Assembly: GCF_002894645.1 (NCBI RefSeq)
Contig: NZ_NCQY01000013.1
Coordinates: 33,360-80,166 of the forward strand
Length of the DNA: 46,807 nt
From: Salinibacter altiplanensis
Lineage (GTDB): Bacteria; Bacteroidota; Rhodothermia; Rhodothermales; Salinibacteraceae
Direction of reading: 5' to 3'
The notes beneath the pieces were generated by a model. That model made no database searches and was not told the DNA's origin. It saw only the letters and a list, made by a program, of their open reading frames with translations. A program made the translations under genes and the position numbers. This document shows positions 44,382 to 46,807 of this stretch, piece after piece; positions within the stretch are counted from its first letter, which is position 1; every line of letters begins with the position of its first letter.

Positions 44382-44878
44382 TATTCTGATTCGTTGGCTA
44401 TTCTCCTTATTATTTCATTCCACCCTGTGTTCTCGTCTTTTTTGCCATCAAATATTTCACTTTCACCTTCAATTTCTTTAGTAACTTTCGATAGTGCTTT
44501 TACGAGATTCCCCAGTTCGTGATCGTCGAGACTGTTCGTCTTGCAGACTATGTGGCCTATTATCTCGTACCTCGACTTCTTTCGGTGCCTAGGTATCTTT
44601 AGATCCATTATGTCTTCTGCAAAATGAGCGACATCTTTATTATGCCGAAATACGGACTCATCGGAAAGCACCCTTGGTAGTACACCGACCAAAAAATGTT
44701 TATTCGGATTGGAGGCTGTGTAGTCGCCAACTGCTCGATCAGCTTCAGTTGCGTGTACGAGGCGGTTGCGCAACTCCTTAACACCTTCGCTGAGATTTTC
44801 ACCGCCATAGGAAGACAGGAGCCAGCTAAGTTCTTCAATGAAGTCAAGTGCCTCCTTTAGTTTATCTTGCTTGGCCAT
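44381..44878 (-). CDS. Second gene of the ParA cassette, unknown 165-residue protein
   Basis: I do not recognise this protein. It begins MAKQDKLKEALDFIEELSWL and is mainly helical. The central block, HNKDVAHFAEDIMDLKIPRHR and on to KSRYEIIGHIVCKTNSL, is basic and could contact nucleic acid. An acidic C-terminus follows (EGESEIFDGKKDE). It starts 5 bases after the ParA stop. A GAGGAG inside the last ParA codons stands about 9 bases before its ATG, a good Shine-Dalgarno unlike the chromosomal genes here. As the small partner directly behind a ParA it could be a ParB- or adaptor-like protein; this is inference. Confidence 0.7.
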   Translation of the reverse strand: MAKQDKLKEALDFIEELSWLLSSYGGENLSEGVKELRNRLVHATEADRAVGDYTASNPNKHFLVGVLPRVLSDESVFRHNKDVAHFAEDIMDLKIPRHRKKSRYEIIGHIVCKTNSLDDHELGNLVKALSKVTKEIEGESEIFDGKKDENTGWNEIIRRIANESE

Positions 44879-44883
44879 GGTGG

Positions 44884-45714
44884 TTAGCTCCTCGATATGA
44901 ATTCTCGTGTTATAAACCTGAGGGATTGCTGCAGATCGTTATCGTCTGAGTCTAAAATAGTCTCTTGATCCTCTTGTCGTCTGGCAACCTCTGTTCTTTT
45001 GGGAATTGAGTTTTTGAACAGTTTGTCTTCCCATTTTTGGTTATCCTCAAAGTACTCAAGTGTTTCTTCGTAAACTATGGTATCTTTTCTGGCTATTGTT
45101 ATTACTAATCCCATGAGTGAAATGTTCAGACCATGATTATTTTTTATTGTGTTTACTACTCCATTTAGAAGCTCTATACCAGTCTTAGATATAGGGTCTG
45201 GTTTTACTGGGATGAGATATTCGTCGGAACAGATTAATGCGCTCGCCATCCAGGCTGAAGGCGTAGGAGGAGTATCTATCATAACATAGTCGTACTTTTC
45301 GCCGTCTGGAATCTCCTCCATATACCTGTCTAACCTATTTTCCCGTCCCTGTCCGCTCGCCATTTCAAGTTTATATAGTTCTAAATTTCCTGGCATTAGG
45401 TCAAGCCCATCTTTTATGCTCCATGGATGAATATCATCGAGCGATTTGGGTGTCTCTACTTCCTGTTCCCCCACTGCACTCTCAATTGGTCGAGATTTAT
45501 CGTCAAAAACATCTACAACTGTTGATCCTCCCGACCTCAATTTCTCGATGTAGTCCTCACCAGATACGAGACACTGAGTAGCATTAAACTGTGGGTCTAT
45601 GTCCACTAAAAGAACACTTTTGTCGTGTTCTCTCGCCAAACAGTCAGCAATATTGACGGCGAGTGTGGTCTTCGCTACACCTCCCTTCATGTTAACAACT
45701 GATACGATTTTCAT
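44884..45714 (-). CDS. ParA/MinD-family ATPase
   Basis: This 276-residue deviant-Walker ATPase has KGGVAKTT at residues 10-17 (signature Lys10), LLVDIDPQFNATQC as Walker A', and YDYVMIDTPPTPS as Walker B. There is no N-terminal helix-turn-helix, so it is a type Ib or orphan ParA. These ATPases position DNA or protein cargo by dynamic nucleoid or membrane binding. In this cassette it leads two small unrecognised genes, not an evident ParB or parS. The C-terminus (EVARRQEDQETILDSD, ending REFISRS) is typical of plasmid ParA relatives. The gene is AT-rich and lies in the island. Confidence 0.88.
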   Translation of the reverse strand: MKIVSVVNMKGGVAKTTLAVNIADCLAREHDKSVLLVDIDPQFNATQCLVSGEDYIEKLRSGGSTVVDVFDDKSRPIESAVGEQEVETPKSLDDIHPWSIKDGLDLMPGNLELYKLEMASGQGRENRLDRYMEEIPDGEKYDYVMIDTPPTPSAWMASALICSDEYLIPVKPDPISKTGIELLNGVVNTIKNNHGLNISLMGLVITIARKDTIVYEETLEYFEDNQKWEDKLFKNSIPKRTEVARRQEDQETILDSDDNDLQQSLRFITREFISRS

Positions 45715-46807
45715 GTTCTCATAGTTAAATTTATTGACAAAATGGACTTAGAAGTACACGTAGTAAATTTTTAAGTATCAATTTGCCTGGCTCTCTGATT
45801 TCAGATACCTGTAGTATTTTTGTAGGCCACCAGTTAGTGTCGACATGCGTTCCAAGATGCCCTGATGCACTTTTTAGGTATCACTTCCATGCAACTCCCC
45901 TCAAACGCCTTGCCGCTCACACTGCCGCGCTACAGGGTATGATGACCTATATATAACTATTGGCCGGTCAATATCCAAGGCTCTACAGTCACATAAAAAC
46001 CGGGTAAATCTGTCAACTCAGAGGTGGCCGCTACCCCCGTCCCTTGCAAGAAGATTTTCACGCGGGGGCCAACGAAGGACTCAGGTAGGAATCCGTCCTC
46101 TCTTTAAGGTCATCGCTGACCTCACGCGGATGGTTCCAGTATCCGAGTTGACGCCGTGCGCACTTCCGGCCGACAGAAGATTAGAACATGAACGATCCTC
46201 AAGCTGGACACCTGACAGCCGCCTCCATCCCAAGCAGCAATTTTTTCGCGCGCTTCCAAAAGGGGACCAAGTTGTCCTTCTCCAGTTCGCTCAACTACCT
46301 GAGTCGTTCCAAGCCACCGTAATTGAGCAGCCCGCCGTTTCGCTCCGCACTGCGCAGGCTGAGGTTTTACACATCTCAGCTGTCAAATTAGACCCGCGTC
46401 TGTAAAACGCTCCTCTGCAATCGAGGACCTGAATTCTCCAGCACACCCGAGGCAGCGGCGCATAGGGGCTATTGCGGCGGTCTTATCCGCTGTCAAGTTT
46501 TGTACACTCGCAGCGGAGGAGACATGTGAGAGGCGGATTGAAGGGTGTCCGGGCCTCCATGTCCTCGATAGGATACGTGGCACCCTTTTGTGAGGAAAGT
46601 GTCAATCACCACCCCTTGAGCCATTAAATGGGTAAATTATACAATATAAGGAAATACGTTACATATTTACCCATTACAGAGGGCGCACGAAGGGAGGGAC
46701 AGTTCGCCTACGCTCAAACAGACATCCTCAGTCAAGCTCATGTCCGATACTCAGACTGTGGAGTGAACCCGATATAACGGACAGGTGACCGCTTTCACAC
46801 TGCGGCA
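45715..46807. other. Island segment without a supported gene
   Basis: This stretch of about 1.1 kb upstream of the ParA cassette contains no gene I can support. It holds dyads: a near-palindrome at 45958-45973 (14 of 16 bases), AGGTCA/TGACCT at 46107-46122, and the long-range repeat at 46627-46675. GC content rises again between about 46000 and 46600, so the island may be mosaic. Confidence 0.45.
46627..46675. repeat. 11-bp perfect inverted repeat around a 27-bp AT-rich centre
   Basis: AATGGGTAAAT (46627-46637) and ATTTACCCATT (46665-46675) are perfectly complementary. A further CCATT at 46621-46625 makes a small dyad (CCATT-A-AATGG) with the left arm, giving three copies of the half-site. 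It could be an operator array, a recombination site or an origin-like element. Confidence 0.5.

Larger units (their letters stand above)
43306..46807. mobile_element. End of a tRNA-Leu-integrated genomic island (continues past window)
   Basis: From the tRNA fragment rightwards the host gene pattern stops. Bases 43800-45800 are strongly AT-rich; the line 44041-44100 has 20 G+C of 60, against roughly two thirds or more in the chromosome. Contents are dyad sites at 43383-43403 and 43574-43596, a three-gene ParA cassette, and about 1.1 kb without a supported gene. No integrase is seen; it should lie to the right, as should the intact tRNA-Leu. The region 43306-43767 holds no supported gene. Confidence 0.7.

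Noticed and set aside
46130-46405. A 91-codon open frame in the island
   Set aside because: There is no recognisable family, start context or neighbouring support; it could be chance or a remnant.

Overview
The window is GC-rich bacterial chromosome with an abrupt AT-rich right end. The predicted proteins are acidic, GTG starts are frequent, and the chromosomal starts I inspected have no Shine-Dalgarno sequence. A SusC/SusD pair, TonB-dependent receptors and many outer-membrane lipoproteins place it in the Bacteroidota/Rhodothermota group. Together these features suggest a halophile close to Salinibacter. That assignment is inference; no rRNA gene is present.

Layout. (1) 1-10.7 kb: the 3' part of a ZIP-type metal transporter, an envelope lipoprotein, a secreted M1 aminopeptidase, an NTF2-like secreted protein, a DUF2807-type exported protein, an acidic protein of unknown function, a Nudix hydrolase, a small Cys/His exported protein with a TonB-dependent receptor behind a near-perfect dyad, a DsrE-type protein, a flavoprotein pseudogene and a small membrane protein. 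(2) 10.7-14.5 kb: a CobW/COG0523 GTPase with a His-rich loop, a second ZIP paralogue and a PhoD-type phosphatase. (3) 14.5-22.2 kb, minus strand: an Omp85-type barrel, a large lipoprotein, and two ADP/ATP-translocase-like carriers, one fused to HEAT repeats. A 160-bp MITE-like element sits exactly at the stop codon of the fused gene. (4) 22.7-24.8 kb: a PAP2 phosphatase and an LPG-synthase/flippase-type membrane protein, convergent.

(5) 25.5-41.3 kb is a coherent catabolic locus, apparently for N-acetylgalactosamine or related galactosides: a DeoR-family regulator, SusC, SusD, PfkB sugar kinase, LacD-type tagatose-1,6-bisphosphate aldolase, AgaS-type SIS isomerase/deaminase, GatZ/KbaZ-type protein, Na+/solute symporter, amidohydrolase and a Tat-exported GH109-type glycosidase. 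It ends at a strong intrinsic terminator. The likely flow is extracytoplasmic release of GalNAc, import, AgaS to tagatose-6-phosphate, PfkB to the bisphosphate, then aldol cleavage to triose phosphates. No recognisable GalNAc kinase or canonical GalNAc-6-phosphate deacetylase is present. A DUF3472 lipoprotein follows.

(6) From about 43.25 kb the sequence changes. A displaced 3' fragment of a tRNA-Leu(CAA) gene marks an integration site. To its right lie several dyad-symmetric sites and an AT-rich minus-strand cassette: a ParA-type ATPase, an unrecognised 165-residue protein, and a third protein whose start overlaps the preceding stop (TAATG) and whose frame shifts at an A6 run. This island end, with its tightly coupled ParA-led trio, is the best candidate here for an undescribed system. 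The island continues past the right edge, and I see no integrase inside the window.
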